From assembly GCA_030849465.1 (NCBI GenBank), contig JARVLF010000007.1, positions 62,001 to 126,000 of the forward strand: a stretch of DNA of 64,000 nt, written 5' to 3'. Every line of letters begins with the position of its first letter. The first letter of the stretch is position 1. The notes beneath the pieces were generated by a model. That model made no database searches, was not told where the DNA came from, and worked only from the letters and a program-made list of their open reading frames with translations. Source of the stretch: Moesziomyces globuligerus (Eukaryota; Basidiomycota; Ustilaginomycetes; Ustilaginales; Ustilaginaceae). The position numbers and the translations under genes are program-made. Shown here in pieces: positions 20,813 to 33,800 of this stretch.

Positions 20813-21869
20813 TCACTTCTTCCAGAGCCCCATGAGCTCCTTCTGGAGATCGCGGGCGCGCCTCTCCTTCTCTAAGCTCTGAGTGCTGCGGAGCTGCCCG
20901 ACCACATCGCGAGTCTTGCCAAAGTACACCTCCTGGAGCTGGTTGCGCATCTTGGCCTCCATGTCCTCGATCATGCGGCCGACGTTGGCGACGTGCGAGA
21001 CAAAGTCCGGCAGCGCATAGTCGGCCTCGGACTGGCGCGTGAGGCTTCCGGCAATCTCGACGGTGCCGACGCGGGTGGTGGAGGGTTTCGCGTCGGCGGG
21101 ATCTTCGTCGCCCTCGTCGCGACGCACAAGACTCAGCATGACGGTCGAGGTGAGCTTGTAGCTTGCACTGGCGCCGCTGGCCGCCGACGACGATTTGGAG
21201 CTGCCGCTCGCACGCTCTGTTGCTTCAAAGACGTGGATCGAGTCCCATGCGCCCGCAATGCCATTCCCACTGTCTTGTCCAATAGCTACGCGCAGATAGA
21301 AGCCAAGGAACATGTCAGTACTTGAACCATGATCAGCCGCCTCGCCTCCGTAGGCGGGGACAGGGAGACTCACTCTTCTTGAGCAGCACTACGCCTGCAA
21401 AGGTGGACGGTGCTTGGGTGCCGGCGACCGTAGCCGAGGTAAGCGAGCTTGGTTCGCTCTCGAGGTCCCACAGATAGACGCTCGAGAGCGCGTTTTCGTA
21501 GTAGAGCTTGGCATACGTCTCGAAGGCGTCGTTGAATTTGAGCTCGAGGGAGCGAAGTGGAGCGCTGGGTCGCGTGCCTGGTTCCCCATCCGCGGTGTCA
21601 TCGGCATCGGGAGTGATGGGCGGGTGGTAAGTGTCCGAGATCCACGAGCGCCAGCTGTCGCCGTCCTTGTTGTAGTCGCAGCACAAGAACTCGCGCCCAG
21701 TGCCCTGCTTGGAGTCGTCGACCTTTACTTTGAGCGGCTGGTCGACGGAAGAATAAAGGTCGTCCGCATACGAAGGGATGAGCTTGACGATCGACTCGAG
21801 GTTCGACTCCACCTTGGAGGGCGGCAAGCGCCGCAGCAGGTCGAGCGACAGGTCCAGCGGATCAGTCAT
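20813..21869 (-). CDS. CAP2: F-actin capping protein subunit beta
   Basis: Two exons, 21869-21374 and 21285-20813, separated by an 88-nt intron (GTGAGT donor, GCGTAG acceptor). The junction gives LLKK|TIGQDSGNGIAGAWDSIHV, matching the family. The product is 322 residues, slightly longer than CapZ-beta (about 270-290) because of two Ser/Ala-rich inserts. Hallmarks: LDLLRRLPP near the N-terminus, SSVDQPLKVK, EFLCCDYNKDGDSWRS, SSVYLWDLE, YKLTSTVMLSL, GSLTRQ, and the C-terminal EVYFGKTRDVVGQLRS with the actin-binding tentacle (KELMGLWKK). With the alpha subunit it caps barbed ends of actin filaments, so it works at cortical patches and hyphal tips. The alpha subunit is not in this window. Confidence 0.93.
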
Positions 21870-22073
21870 GGTGAAGGCCGTACGTGCACGATACACCTGT
21901 GAGGAGTAACAGATGGACTGGGCGGAGATGTGCGACGTTGGAGGGGTGGAGGGATGATCTTGGATCCGATGATGTTGGATGCTACCAGACTCGACTCCAC
22001 CTCGCGACGCCTCCGCTGAGCGTGCACATCCACTTCTGAGAAAGCGGGACCGTGCGAGAAGCCTTGTTTGTGC

Positions 22074-22118
22074 CGGTCTAACAAATTCCAATGTCAAAAC
22101 AAAGAGTCTGTTAGACCG
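22074..22118. promoter_or_regulatory. Perfect 10-bp inverted repeat, 25-nt spacer
   Basis: CGGTCTAACA (22074-22083) and TGTTAGACCG (22109-22118). The AT-rich spacer contains CAATGTCAAAA. Position is 205-250 bp upstream of the CAP2 ATG and about 850 bp upstream of the sulfhydrylase ATG. A related inverted repeat followed by TAATGTCGAAAA occurs at 37716-37753. Confidence 0.5.
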
Positions 22119-22769
22119 AGAGATGGATGAATGCGGCCGGCGGTTTTTTGAAGATGGCGCTGTTGGATTGGGCGAGCTGTCGAAAAAAGGATTTTGCCCC
22201 GCCCTGGCGCGCCGACCAAAGCACGCCATAGCCAGCCATGATGATGTCGACGCAGACGCGCAGCTGGAGACCTGCAGCGTGCTTGAAGTGTGCAGCTCGG
22301 CGCACGCCTGCTTGGCTGGCCCCGCGCCTAGGAGCGTCGGTGGACAAGCTCGCCGGCGCCCGCGCGTGTGCACCTGCCCCGTGAGGTCGAGGGACGCACG
22401 ACCCTGAGTGGTGCAGCACAGACCAGTTTCAGGAAGATCTGAGGCGAGGTTACGGTCGTCTCGCGCTATTTGGCTGAGACAAGATGCTATCCGACCGCGG
22501 AGCGCTGCAGCCGAGGTCCGCTCACAGATCCAACAAGATGCAACACCGGCATAGAGCCCTACGCAGCCGTTGGGCGGCCCAGCACTAGATTGACTAGCCG
22601 GCTTTGCATCTGGCTTTCAGAGGGCCAACCGGCCAGGTCGTCAAGCACGCCACGCACAAAGAAAAGTAGCTCTAGCTATGGCTCCCCCCTTGCCCTTTGG
22701 GTGTTGGAGGAAGAAGAGATGTCCGCCCGGCCCACGTTCTCTGGTTCGCCCGCAGATGAGGGTGAGTGA

Positions 22770-24388
<1,619 letters not shown>

Positions 24389-25330
24389 AAGCTTCTCCTT
24401 TGATTGAAAGACGAGCGTTCAACCCGCTCTTTGGTCCCCTGCCATGCATGCAAATGATACTGTATACCTCTCCAGCGTCCTCCTGTGTGGAAGCTCCTTG
24501 TGCTGGAGTGAGTGAGTTTGGCTTTGGTTGATGTTTTTCGGCATTTTTTAGGCGGAAATCCGTGTTGATTTTCTGCGATGTTTCTCGTTGAGAGTGTGGG
24601 GGGGAGGGCGGGAGACGCGACAGGAACCGACGAGACAGCGACGGCCAAGTTGCAGGTTTTTTGGCGCGCTGGAACCCCTTTTGGCGCCAACGCACTGGCG
24701 AATTAGCCGGGCTACGTTTGGCTGGCGTTGGCTGGCGTTGGCTGGGTTGAGAGCGGGCCATCGCAGCGTGCTGAGCCGAGACGAGACAAACACACACACA
24801 CGCTCAGCCCAGCCCAGCCAGCCCAGCCCAGCCAGTCCAGCCCAGCCCAGCTCGGCCCCTCTCTGCCCACACGCACACGCACACACCCACGCGCGCTAGC
24901 CAGCCAGCCAGCCAGCCAGCAAGGCTTCAACCCTGCGCCCCTCACCATACGCATCGCTACGACCACCATCGCTCTTCCCGTTCCACGGCTTCGGATCGCA
25001 TCGCTCCACACAGCACGACGCATCGGCTGGCTCCAACTGCATCCACGCTCTTTCACTAGCCCTCCAATTCCCCACCGATACCGCCCATCGATACCCTTGG
25101 CTCCCAACCGCTTTTTTCCTTGAACCTAAAGCCGTCCAAATTCTTCCGCCGTTGGACTGCACCTTCTTGCTATCAACACCCCGGAACGTCTTGTGAAGGC
25201 ACTGCATCCGCCCCGCGCACCATCTGTGGCTTCGTCTTTCGTCGCTCTTCTCCCTCCAATCCGATTCCTTCTTACTTCCCTTTCGGGTATTTGCTAACAG
25301 AGGCACCGAGCTCTCGCTCCACGACGCACC
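24389..25330. other. Intergenic region with pyrimidine- and CCAG-rich repeats
   Basis: 940 bp between two tandem genes. TTGGCTGGCG repeats near 24716-24746, CAGCC repeats at about 24806-24855 and (GCCA)n at about 24898-24920 make it low-complexity. The stretch from about 25000 to 25330 has leader character (C/T-rich, few G) ahead of the ARF gene. No gene seen. Confidence 0.5.
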
Positions 25331-25879
25331 ATGGGATCGAGTCTGTCCAAGGCGATGGGCAAGATCTTTGGCAACAAGGAGATGCGCATCCTCATGCTGG
25401 GTCTCGACGCTGCGGGCAAGACCACCATCCTGTACAAGCTCAAGCTCAACCAGTCGGTCACCACCATCCCCACCGTCGGCTTCAACGTCGAGACGGTGCA
25501 GTACAAGAACGTCAAGTTCAACGTCTGGGACGTTGGAGGACAGGACAAGATCCGTCCGCTCTGGCGACACTATTACACCGGTACCCAGGGTCTCGTCTTT
25601 GTCGTCGATTCCCAGGACCGCGATCGCATCGACGAGGCAAGGCAGGAACTCCACAGGATCATCGGCGATCGAGAGATGCGCGACTGCCTCTTGCTCGTCT
25701 TTGCCAACAAGCAGGACCTCCCAGGCGCAATGAGCCCCGCCGAAGTCACAGAGAAGCTCGGCCTGCATAGGATGAGGGATAGGAGCTGGTTCGTCCACCC
25801 TTCCTGCGCCACCTCGGGCGAGGGCCTCTACGAGGGCCTCAGCTGGCTAAGTCAAAACGTCTCTTCCTCCAAGTCGTAG
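25331..25879 (+). CDS. ARF6-type small GTPase (yeast Arf3 counterpart)
   Basis: 182 residues, single exon, ATG 25331. Gly2 allows N-myristoylation. GTP-binding motifs: GLDAAGKT (24-31), switch I with IPTVGFN, WDVGGQD (66-72), NKQD (126-129) and SCAT (158-161). [25 protein letters not shown] and [22 protein letters not shown] resemble ARF6 more than ARF1, and the N-terminus is only seven residues longer than ARF6. ARF6-class GTPases act at the plasma membrane in endocytosis and polarity, which matters for tip growth. It is convergent with the Ssh4-type gene (198 bp between stops), itself a trafficking factor, but that is probably chance. Confidence 0.92.
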   Translation: MGSSLSKAMGKIFGNKEMRILMLGLDAAGKTTILYKLKLNQSVTTIPTVGFNVETVQYKNVKFNVWDVGGQDKIRPLWRHYYTGTQGLVFVVDSQDRDRIDEARQELHRIIGDREMRDCLLLVFANKQDLPGAMSPAEVTEKLGLHRMRDRSWFVHPSCATSGEGLYEGLSWLSQNVSSSKS

Positions 25880-26077
25880 ACGACGCCCATCTCGACCCGC
25901 CCCCCATCTCCTGTACATACCACCTCGCCCCCCTCCTCAAATGCTCACATCGTCATACCCTCGACTCATCTTGTCGTGAGCGCACAGAGCCAGTCCGCAG
26001 TCCGGAAACGAAAGAGTGAGAAGAGACAGTGAATGCGGAAAAACAAAAAAGTGCGATGGATTCCGAGTGCTGGTGAG

Positions 26078-28327
26078 CTAGGCGTGACTGGATGCGGCGG
26101 ATGAGCTCGAGGTGGTCGTGTTGGTGAGGCCTGGCGTCTGCCTTGCGCTCTGCTGCGACGAGGAGGACGACGACGAGCCCGCCGACTCGGCACTGGAGCC
26201 TGGCCTGGCGAGTCCGAGCCACGAGGCCCAGCCGCGCAGGCTGTAATCGGCCGCTGCGCCGCTCGCGCTGCCAGTGGCGCTGCGGCTGTTGCGCGCCGTG
26301 TTTAGGCGGAGCATACGCTCATACTCGGCCTCGGACAAGCCTCCCCCGTACCCGCTTCCATAGCCGCCATAGCCGCTGCCCATGCTAGGGCTGGGCTGCG
26401 GCGAGGGATTGTTGTGGTTGAGCGGCTGCAGCAGGCCCCGCTCGCTGAGCATACCAAACACGGCATTGGCGAGCTGGTGGGTCCTCCCCGACCCCCTGCG
26501 TGCCTGGTGGTGCGCAGCAGGCGTGCCGCCCAGTGCACCGTGCTCCACCGCCGCCGCATACGACGGCGGCGATGAACCGTTCGCTGCGACCCTCGATGCA
26601 GAGGCAGCCGAGGGCGGCGTGGCGGGGAAGTACGAGTCCTCTGCGCCCGCCCTGCTGCCACGCGTCGAGGCGTCCGAGAGCGAGTGGAGCGAAATATCCA
26701 GCCTATGCGGCGTGGGCGGGTTCGGTGGGCTGCCATCCGACGAGTCTTCCAGCTCCATCGCCCGGCTCGTCGGCCTCAACGACGAGGTGCGCAAGGGCGC
26801 GGGCGACGACGTCGTCGCCTCGTTCGAAATCCGATGCTGCGAGGTCGAGGGCGAGCGCTCTTCGTATGGCGAGATCGGCGGCGGCGGCGGCGACTCTCTC
26901 GGGGCTGCCGCTCCCCGCTGCGCGTCCGTTGAACTCCCCTGTCCACTCTCCATGAGAATCGTCCCGCGCTCCTGCCCATACGCAGGCGGTGGCGCGAGCG
27001 TGCCGACCATGGGCGCCAGCCCCCACTTCTTGACGTTGGCCTCGATGAAGACAAAGCCAGCCTGGCCGAGATTGACGTGGATCTCGCAGGCACCATCGGC
27101 ACCTACGGTGGGGAAGAGATTGTAGCGGTTGAGGCCGATGAAGGCGTCCTCGAGACGTTTGCCGTTGCGCGTGAAGAAGACGGTGCCCGTGCGGGGGCGA
27201 TAACCGATGCCGATCACATCACCCTGGCCGTACGCCGGGCCGTAGGACTGGGCTGCGAAGGGATAGTTGTGGCACTTGAAGCCGTCGCTGGAAAAGTAGC
27301 CGATGGAATATTTGGACCAGCCAGGGAGGCGGAATTGCGGGTAGGGCTTTGTGGTCAGCCCGACAGCCACGTTGGTCGAGTCGGGCTTATTGAACATCTT
27401 GACCTCCCAGTAGTAGACTTCGTTGATCTTGGGCAGGGGGAGGTTGCTCTGCACGCAGACACCGCCGCCCTCCTGGGGAGCCATGCCCTCGCCGTCTGCG
27501 AGGAAGGTGATCTCGGTGCGTGCTTCGACAAAGACGGAAGGGTTGCTCTCATAGTCCGGGTCGAAGGACCAGGCGCTGACGCCCTTTTCCTGGATGCTGA
27601 GGAACTGGCTAAGCGTGATATCGGTCGACTGTGTGCCGGGCGGATAGGCGAGGATCCAGTCCTTGGCGCGACGGTAGCCGCGCTGCACGGCGTCGTCGAC
27701 GGTCTCGAGCCAGCGCTGTTCGATGCCGTCGAGGCCACCGGTGCCTTCGAGTTCCTCTTCGCGGCCGACGTCGAGCGGGCCATCCGAGTCGCTGAGGGAG
27801 ATCCGGGCTCTGCGACGTACGAGGATGACGAGGATGATGAAGAGGAGCAGGAGGAAGAGAAGCGTCGAAAGGAGGATGAGCAGGGGAAGGAGAAGGGCGA
27901 GCGTGTCGTCTGCCGTGGGAGGGCGCTGGTAGATGGGCTCCTCGGGCAGATTGATGATGTCGAGTGGCTGAACGGTGGGGCTGGGGTCCTGAGCGTGGCC
28001 GAGCGATTTGAGCTGCTGATTGAACATGCGCTCGCCGTTCAAGCCAAAGGGACGGCGGAAACGTGGCTTTCCAGGAGAGAGGATGGGATCGTAGGCGTTG
28101 TCGCTGGTGCGATCGTCATCGGCAAAGGTGAGGAGTGCGTCCATGTCGAGGACCGACTGGCGAAAGGGTGGACGAGAGTTGGATGCAGCATTGAGGGGAG
28201 ACCTGGATCTAGAAGAGGAAGCGGAGTCTAGGGGTGGTATTGGGTGAGATGAAGACGAGGAGGATGCCGAGCCAGCGGAAGCGCCTGGCGCAGAAGCCGG
28301 CTTGGAAGGGGTGCGGAGGTCGGGCAT
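26078..28327 (-). CDS. SPRY-domain Rsp5 adaptor (Ssh4/Ear1 type)
   Basis: 749 residues from ATG 28327, single exon; the frame is open upstream but lacks another ATG. One long membrane helix (about 143-170, LALLLPLLILLSTLLFLLLLFIILVILV) ends in RRR. A SPRY domain follows (about 265-425, YYWEVKMFN, SIGYFSSDG, GDVIGIGYRP, VFFTRNGKRL). Two PPxY motifs, PPAY (447-450) and PPSY (587-590), lie in the disordered tail. Membrane helix, SPRY and PY motifs in this order define Ssh4/Ear1, which bring the NEDD4 ligase Rsp5 to endosomal and vacuolar membrane cargo for ubiquitination and MVB sorting. The tail (600-749) is Gly/Ser-rich. Confidence 0.88.
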   Translation of the reverse strand: MPDLRTPSKPASAPGASAGSASSSSSSHPIPPLDSASSSRSRSPLNAASNSRPPFRQSVLDMDALLTFADDDRTSDNAYDPILSPGKPRFRRPFGLNGERMFNQQLKSLGHAQDPSPTVQPLDIINLPEEPIYQRPPTADDTLALLLPLLILLSTLLFLLLLFIILVILVRRRARISLSDSDGPLDVGREEELEGTGGLDGIEQRWLETVDDAVQRGYRRAKDWILAYPPGTQSTDITLSQFLSIQEKGVSAWSFDPDYESNPSVFVEARTEITFLADGEGMAPQEGGGVCVQSNLPLPKINEVYYWEVKMFNKPDSTNVAVGLTTKPYPQFRLPGWSKYSIGYFSSDGFKCHNYPFAAQSYGPAYGQGDVIGIGYRPRTGTVFFTRNGKRLEDAFIGLNRYNLFPTVGADGACEIHVNLGQAGFVFIEANVKKWGLAPMVGTLAPPPAYGQERGTILMESGQGSSTDAQRGAAAPRESPPPPPISPYEERSPSTSQHRISNEATTSSPAPLRTSSLRPTSRAMELEDSSDGSPPNPPTPHRLDISLHSLSDASTRGSRAGAEDSYFPATPPSAASASRVAANGSSPPSYAAAVEHGALGGTPAAHHQARRGSGRTHQLANAVFGMLSERGLLQPLNHNNPSPQPSPSMGSGYGGYGSGYGGGLSEAEYERMLRLNTARNSRSATGSASGAAADYSLRGWASWLGLARPGSSAESAGSSSSSSSQQSARQTPGLTNTTTSSSSAASSHA

Positions 28328-29480
28328 GCTGGCGATGGATCGGCGCAGGAGCTGGCGAGGTGATGGGGAAGCGACACAGCGGCGCGCTACTGGGAAAAGG
28401 TGAGCGCGGGCAGCGCCATGCCCGGATCGTAAAGACGAGACGGCGAGATGATGAAGGAGGAAAGTGGTGCTGTTCCGGTGAGCTTTGCAGACGTGGCAAA
28501 CGGGCGGCGATGCGATGCGATGCGATGCAATCCGATGCAATCCGATGCGATGTGATGCGGTGCGCTACGGTGCGTGGCGCGGCGAGGAGAGCGGGCTAGC
28601 CGATGATAGCAGGGCTTTGCGCGGCGAGGGGCAAGTAGGGCTTCAAGATGTGGAAGGGTGAGAAGGTCAGGAGGAATGGTGGTACGGCCACAGTGAGCGC
28701 ATTTGGATGTGTGGAGTGATTGTGCCAAGCGGTGAGGTGAAGCAGTGAGCTGAAGCAGTGCGGTGCTGTGCGATGCTGTGCCGGGCTGCCGAGTGCAGTC
28801 AGAGAGTAGGGGTGCAGCGACGAGCTGCATATCGCATCGCCTCATCCGCAGCTGCTCTGCTCTTGCCCCGTTAGCCAAGGCAGCAGCTGAGCAGTGCCAG
28901 TCAACGGCTTGCTGCACAGTGATTTCGGCGCAGATCCGGCCGCACTCTAGATGTGCCTGGCAGCTGCAGTGAGCTACTGCACTGCAGCTGGCTCTGCTCT
29001 GGCGCTCAATTTGCCCCCCTTTTTGGGATTCGATCGGCTCGAGCCTTGCCCGCTCGCCTCCCGATCCGGCCAGCGCTTCTCTGGCGAAAAGATATCCTCG
29101 CGAATCGATGCGTGATCCTGACTCAGCAGCCGCCCACCACCACCACTTAGCTCTCTCCCTCTCTCTCTCGCTCATCCTCCATCCACCCTCAGGGCGCTAC
29201 CGTCCAGCATCCACCGGAGCGCTGCTCTTCGCATCGCAAGCTCGCGACCGCACACGTCCCGATCCTCCGCACCACCATCCGTCTCCGACAGCCTTTACCA
29301 GCCTAGGTTCCATCCGGAAGCGTCGCGTCTCAGGCCAGAAAAAGCACGCGTCGAGCCAGCCCAAATTTCCACATACGGAGCACCCGACGACTCGAGTAGC
29401 AGCAGCTTGGCCACGGGCTCGGCCTAGCCAACAGCATCTCGCAACATCCACGCTGCCTCGATCCCAGAGAGCGCTTGATC
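28328..29480. promoter_or_regulatory. Divergent promoter region
   Basis: 1.15 kb between the Ssh4-type and bZIP gene starts. It contains a (GCGAT)n-related repeat at 28507-28558. From about 29130 to 29480 the sequence becomes C/T-rich with CTCTCT tracts, as expected for the bZIP leader. No third gene found. Confidence 0.5.
28507..28558. repeat. (GCGAT)4 and degenerate GATGC repeats
   Basis: Four perfect pentamers at 28507-28526 run into imperfect CCGATGCAAT and CGATGTGATGC units; located in the 5' region of the Ssh4-type gene. Confidence 0.8.
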
Positions 29481-30752
29481 ATGGACTCCACCGCCAAGCC
29501 CGAAGCGCAACCGCCCAACGCGGCCATCAACGAAGCCGAGGCCGAGGCCGAATTCAACTGTAAGTTGCCTCCATACGCGTGCGCTGGTCGGGTGACTGCG
29601 CATGACTAAGCGCTGCCCCTCCCCGTCATGTAGCGCATCCACCGCTGACCGCTTTCTCTCGCAACAGCTTCCGAGTATACGCACAGTCATCTTGACCCTT
29701 CGATCGCGTCGGGCGAGCACGATGCGGCTGCTGCAGCGCAACACGCCGAAACGCAGCAAGTCGCAGACGAGGGCGGCGAGCAGGGAGCAGCGCAGGCCGG
29801 CGATGTAGGGCATGCCAAGGCCATGGAGGCGGTCATGCAGCTCGCCCAGGCCGCATCGCAGCAGCAGCAATACGATCAGCAGCATCACGATGCCGACCAG
29901 CCCGAAGCCGACGACGCCGACAAACGCGGCGAAAAGCGCCGTCCTTCGCAACCCTCCTCGCCCGCTCGAGGCGCCAAATCAGCCCGGCACGATGAGCAGC
30001 ACGTAGCAGCAGCAGCTGCTGCCGCTGCTGCCGCGGCTGCGGCCGGAGGCGAATCCAACCTGCCCTTCCCCGACTCGTGGTCGGACGGAGACATCCCAGC
30101 AGAGATCCAGAAGGCGTATCAGCAGCACCTGGCGCAGAACTTTGGACCGGACGAGACGCCGACGTCGAGCCCCTCGGCGGCGGGCAAGGGGGGACGCCAG
30201 CTGAGCACGTCGAAGCGCGCGGCGCAGAATCGCGCTGCGCAGCGCGCGTTCCGCGAGCGCAGAGACAAGTACGTCAAGGTGCTCGAGTCCAAGGCGGCGC
30301 GGCTGGAGAGTGCGATCCGCATCGCCACCGAGTGCAAGCGCAGATACGTCGATGCCGTCCAGACGATCGACGGCCTCCGTCAGGACAACCATACGCTCCG
30401 CGTCGCTCTCGCCGCTCTCAGCGGCACCTCGGTCCAGGCGCCTGCTCCCGTCGGCAAGGCAGACGAGCTCATCGCCACCATCCCAGACATCCCTCCCGTC
30501 ACCACGAGCGAAGAGGAAGACGTCCTCGCCGGCGCCCAGGCGCAGCAGGCCAACCACGGCGCCCAGAACCTAGACAGCCTCAGCACCGTCGCTGCCGCCG
30601 CCGCCGCCGCTGCTGGCCAGGACAAGGAGGACCATCCGGCACCCGTCGCTTTGCCCCCCGTACCCTCCGCTCAGCCAGCAGAGGCGCCACAGGACGAGAC
30701 GCCGAATCCGTCCACGACGCCACCACCACCTCCGGCCGCCCAGACTTCTTGA
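29481..30752 (+). CDS. bZIP transcription factor, Pap1/Yap type
   Basis: Two exons, 29481-29559 and 29668-30752, with a 108-nt intron (GTAAGT...CAACAG); the split Ser codon gives EAEFNSSEYTHSH. The product is 387 residues. The basic region is SKRAAQNRAAQRAFRERR (208-225), with the NxxAQxxFR signature (214-222) that defines fungal Pap1/Yap proteins, followed by a zipper (VLESKAARLESAIRIATECKRR... TLRVALAAL). An Ala-rich run and Gln/His tracts precede it. The paired cysteine-rich domains that let Yap1/Pap1 sense oxidants are absent (only one Cys near the zipper), so a redox role is doubtful; Yap-like stress or metabolic control is inference. Convergent with the Snt2-type gene, 106 bp between stops. 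Confidence 0.88.
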
Positions 30753-30858
30753 GCGCAATCCAGGCCGCACACTGCTCACACACTCGTCTGGAAGCGTACA
30801 GCGTCTGCGTGTGGTCCTGACACAGTGAGGGGGGAAAAATGGCATTGAGCGGGCGAGA

Positions 30859-33800
30859 TTACAGCGACACAGCGGCCGAAGTGGCGGGCTTGTAGTGCGT
30901 CTGGTGGCAGAAGTTGCAGCAGAGGCGGGGGCGTGGATCGATGTCGTCTTCGTCCTTGACTTTGGGCTGGTGCGCGTCGAGGGGGAGGGGCCACCAGAAG
31001 GGTGAGAAGCGGGTGTGGCAGTTTGCGCATGCCTTGTGCTTGACTGGCGCTGGGGTGGTGATCTTTGCGACGGGTGGAGGGATGGGGAGGAGCGAGTCGT
31101 ACCTCTTTGCTCTCCTGAGGAGGGCGTAAGAGGTTTCTCCGACGAGCGGATTGGAGCTGCTGGCGGGTACGGCGAGATGCTTGTTGGACCTGACAAACAT
31201 CTGGAGGCTGGTGAGCAAAGTTTTGGGATCCACCTCTGCGAGGTCGTAGAGCTTTTTCGTCTTTGCGAGTTCCTTGTGTTCGCGACACCAGATCTGCGGC
31301 ACCATGTGACCCGATTCGCCCTTGAACGTCAGCGTCGAGATGACGTCGCGACGCGTGCTCTTGACCGGGATGATCTCAAAGCCGAGCGTGTAGGCCGGCT
31401 GGTGGTTGTGCGCACATGCGACGTGGAACGTCTTGCGACAGTTGGGATCCGAGCACGAGACGCACGCACCGCGCGCGTCGTGGCAGATGCTACACTCGGC
31501 CTCGTACCGCCACGCCGGCAGATTGCCGCAGCTCTCCACCAGCTTGAGCCGCGTGACGTCCGAAAAGACCACCTCGGGCATCCACACGGCGCACAGCACG
31601 TGCGCCCAGTTGTTGCACTCGGTCGGCTTGAACGCATCCAGCGCTCCCAGAGGCGCCTTGACCGCCACCGCAGCCGCTGCGCTTTCCTTCTTGATCGCAT
31701 CGCCACCCGAGTCGCTGACCACCACCGCCTTCGGTCTACCGCGCGGCGCCTTTTCCCCCGTCGCCGCCTGCGCGTGCTTGGCCGAGATCGCCGCTGCCTC
31801 CTCCTGCGCGAGAGGCGAGCAGAGGATGCAGCGCGGCAGCAGCGCCGCCTCCTGCGTCGTCTCGTTGTTGCACGGATCGCACATCCACACGTCCATCTCG
31901 ATCTCGTGATCCGTCAGACCATAGCATCCCTGGTGCACGCTGAGCGAGCACTGGCGGCACTGGGCGAGCTTCTTCTTGGGCTCGATGCGCTTGCACATGA
32001 CGCATTTGAGCGGTTCGGGCCTCGGCACCACGGGCGGCGCAGGGTTCGAGCCGGATGCACCCGGCGTAGTCGCCTTGCCGTCGCGCGAGGTGCGCAGCAC
32101 CTTGGACGGCGGTGCGACGCCGAGACCGTCCTCGGAAGCGGCGGTGCTGGCGGCGATGGCCGTGCCGGACTTGTTGCGCGTGTTGACCGAGACGAGGTCC
32201 GGGTTGAACGTCTCGGCGGCGTACTTGCGCCAGTAGAGGCCGCAGTTGACGCAGAGCACGCGGTTCGCCAGCGATGCAGGGCCCTTGTACCAGATGCGGC
32301 TCGAGGTCGTCGAGCACATGGCGCACGACGTCGAAGCGCCCGACGGTTCGCCGTCGCCGTACACCGAGAGCGAGGGCGACACGGCGCGCGACGTGGTGGG
32401 CTTGGGCGGTGGCGCAGGCGCCGATGCACCGTTGGCCGCGTTGGCCTTCTTGGAGCCGCTCGCCGGCTTGGTCTGCTGCAAAGCCTCCAGGTCTGCCTTG
32501 ATGCGTTGCACCTTCCACACCACAAAGTGGCGCACGATCTCCGAGACCTTTTTGGTCGGAATGAACTTCTTGAGCTGCTTCATGTCCGAGTTGACCTGTG
32601 CAATGCCAGCTTCGAACTGCTTGGCCTCCTTGGTGCTCCAGTGGGCGATGCGGAGCTGCTTCATGGTGCTGGCCGACATGCTCATGAGCGCCTGCACCGG
32701 ATCGCCGTGCTTGTCGGTGAACGTCATGAGCGCACGGTTGATCAGGTCGACGTGGTGCGGCGGCACCGCCTTGAAGTGAGCGCGCACCGCCTGCAGATAC
32801 GCATCGAGCACCTCCTCCTTCTGCGCCACCTCTGGCAGGAAGATGGGCTCGATGCTCTGGTCGCCGCCGCGCTCGAACTCGGGGGGCTCCGAGGCGATCT
32901 GGACGGGCGCCATGGCCGGGGTGCTGCTGCCGGTGGTGGGCGTGTCGGACCTTTCGTTGGCCTCCCTCTTGCGCTTGAAGGGTCGGCCCTTCTTCTTGTG
33001 CGAGACGACGGTGGCTGTGGCTGCAGGCGCTGCAGGCGCTGCGGACGCGCCTGGCACGGCAGACGCAGACGTGGCCGCGCCGTCTTCTGCGGCGCCTGCT
33101 GCTGCCGCCGTAGCGCCAGCGGCGACCTCGTCCTCCTTGGCCTTCTCCTTGCCGCGGCAATGGACGCCGAGGCCGGCGTCCTTCTGCTCGTCCCAGGTGG
33201 GAAGCGAGGCCTGGTACTTGGGTCCGAGGCGCGTGGTGGCGATAGGGTAGACCGAGTCGTGCGGGTCGAGCACATCCATGGCGTTGGTGTGCTGGCCAAA
33301 GTAGCGGTAGGGCCAGCGGTTGAAGCAGCGGGTGCCTCGAAGATCGTCCGAAGTCCTTTCGGGTGCGGGCGTGCCATCGGGCGTGTTGCTGGCCGAGGCC
33401 ATGTCATCGCCCCGTCCGGCGACGCCTCTTCTGGGATAGGACGACCTGCCGCGGCCGCGGATGGAGCCGCGAGATTTGGTGGCGGTTGCGGTGATCTGAT
33501 GCCTGGGTTGGCTGGAGGTGCTCGGGCTGGCGGCAGCGGCCGAGGCGGCGGCCGAGGCGGCGGCGAGGAGTTGACCGCCGTTCTGGAGGGATTGCTCGAC
33601 ATCCTGCTCGTGCCTACGCGAGCATGGGGCGCAGGTCCAGCTGTAGCCCTTTGCGGGCTTGGAGAGGAGGGGTGGGTTGAGGCACTTCATATGGAAGAAC
33701 TTTTTGCAGGTGTCGCAGCGGACTGATTCTGGGCCCGATGCCCAGCGGTGGCAGACGGCGCAGCCTCTGAGGGCGTCTGTGAGGTCGTTGATCATGCCTG

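Noticed and set aside
31015..33726. 903-codon open frame antisense to the Snt2-type gene
   Set aside because: Same codon-bias effect; composition is Arg/Ala/Leu-rich without motifs, whereas the minus strand has ordered zinc fingers.
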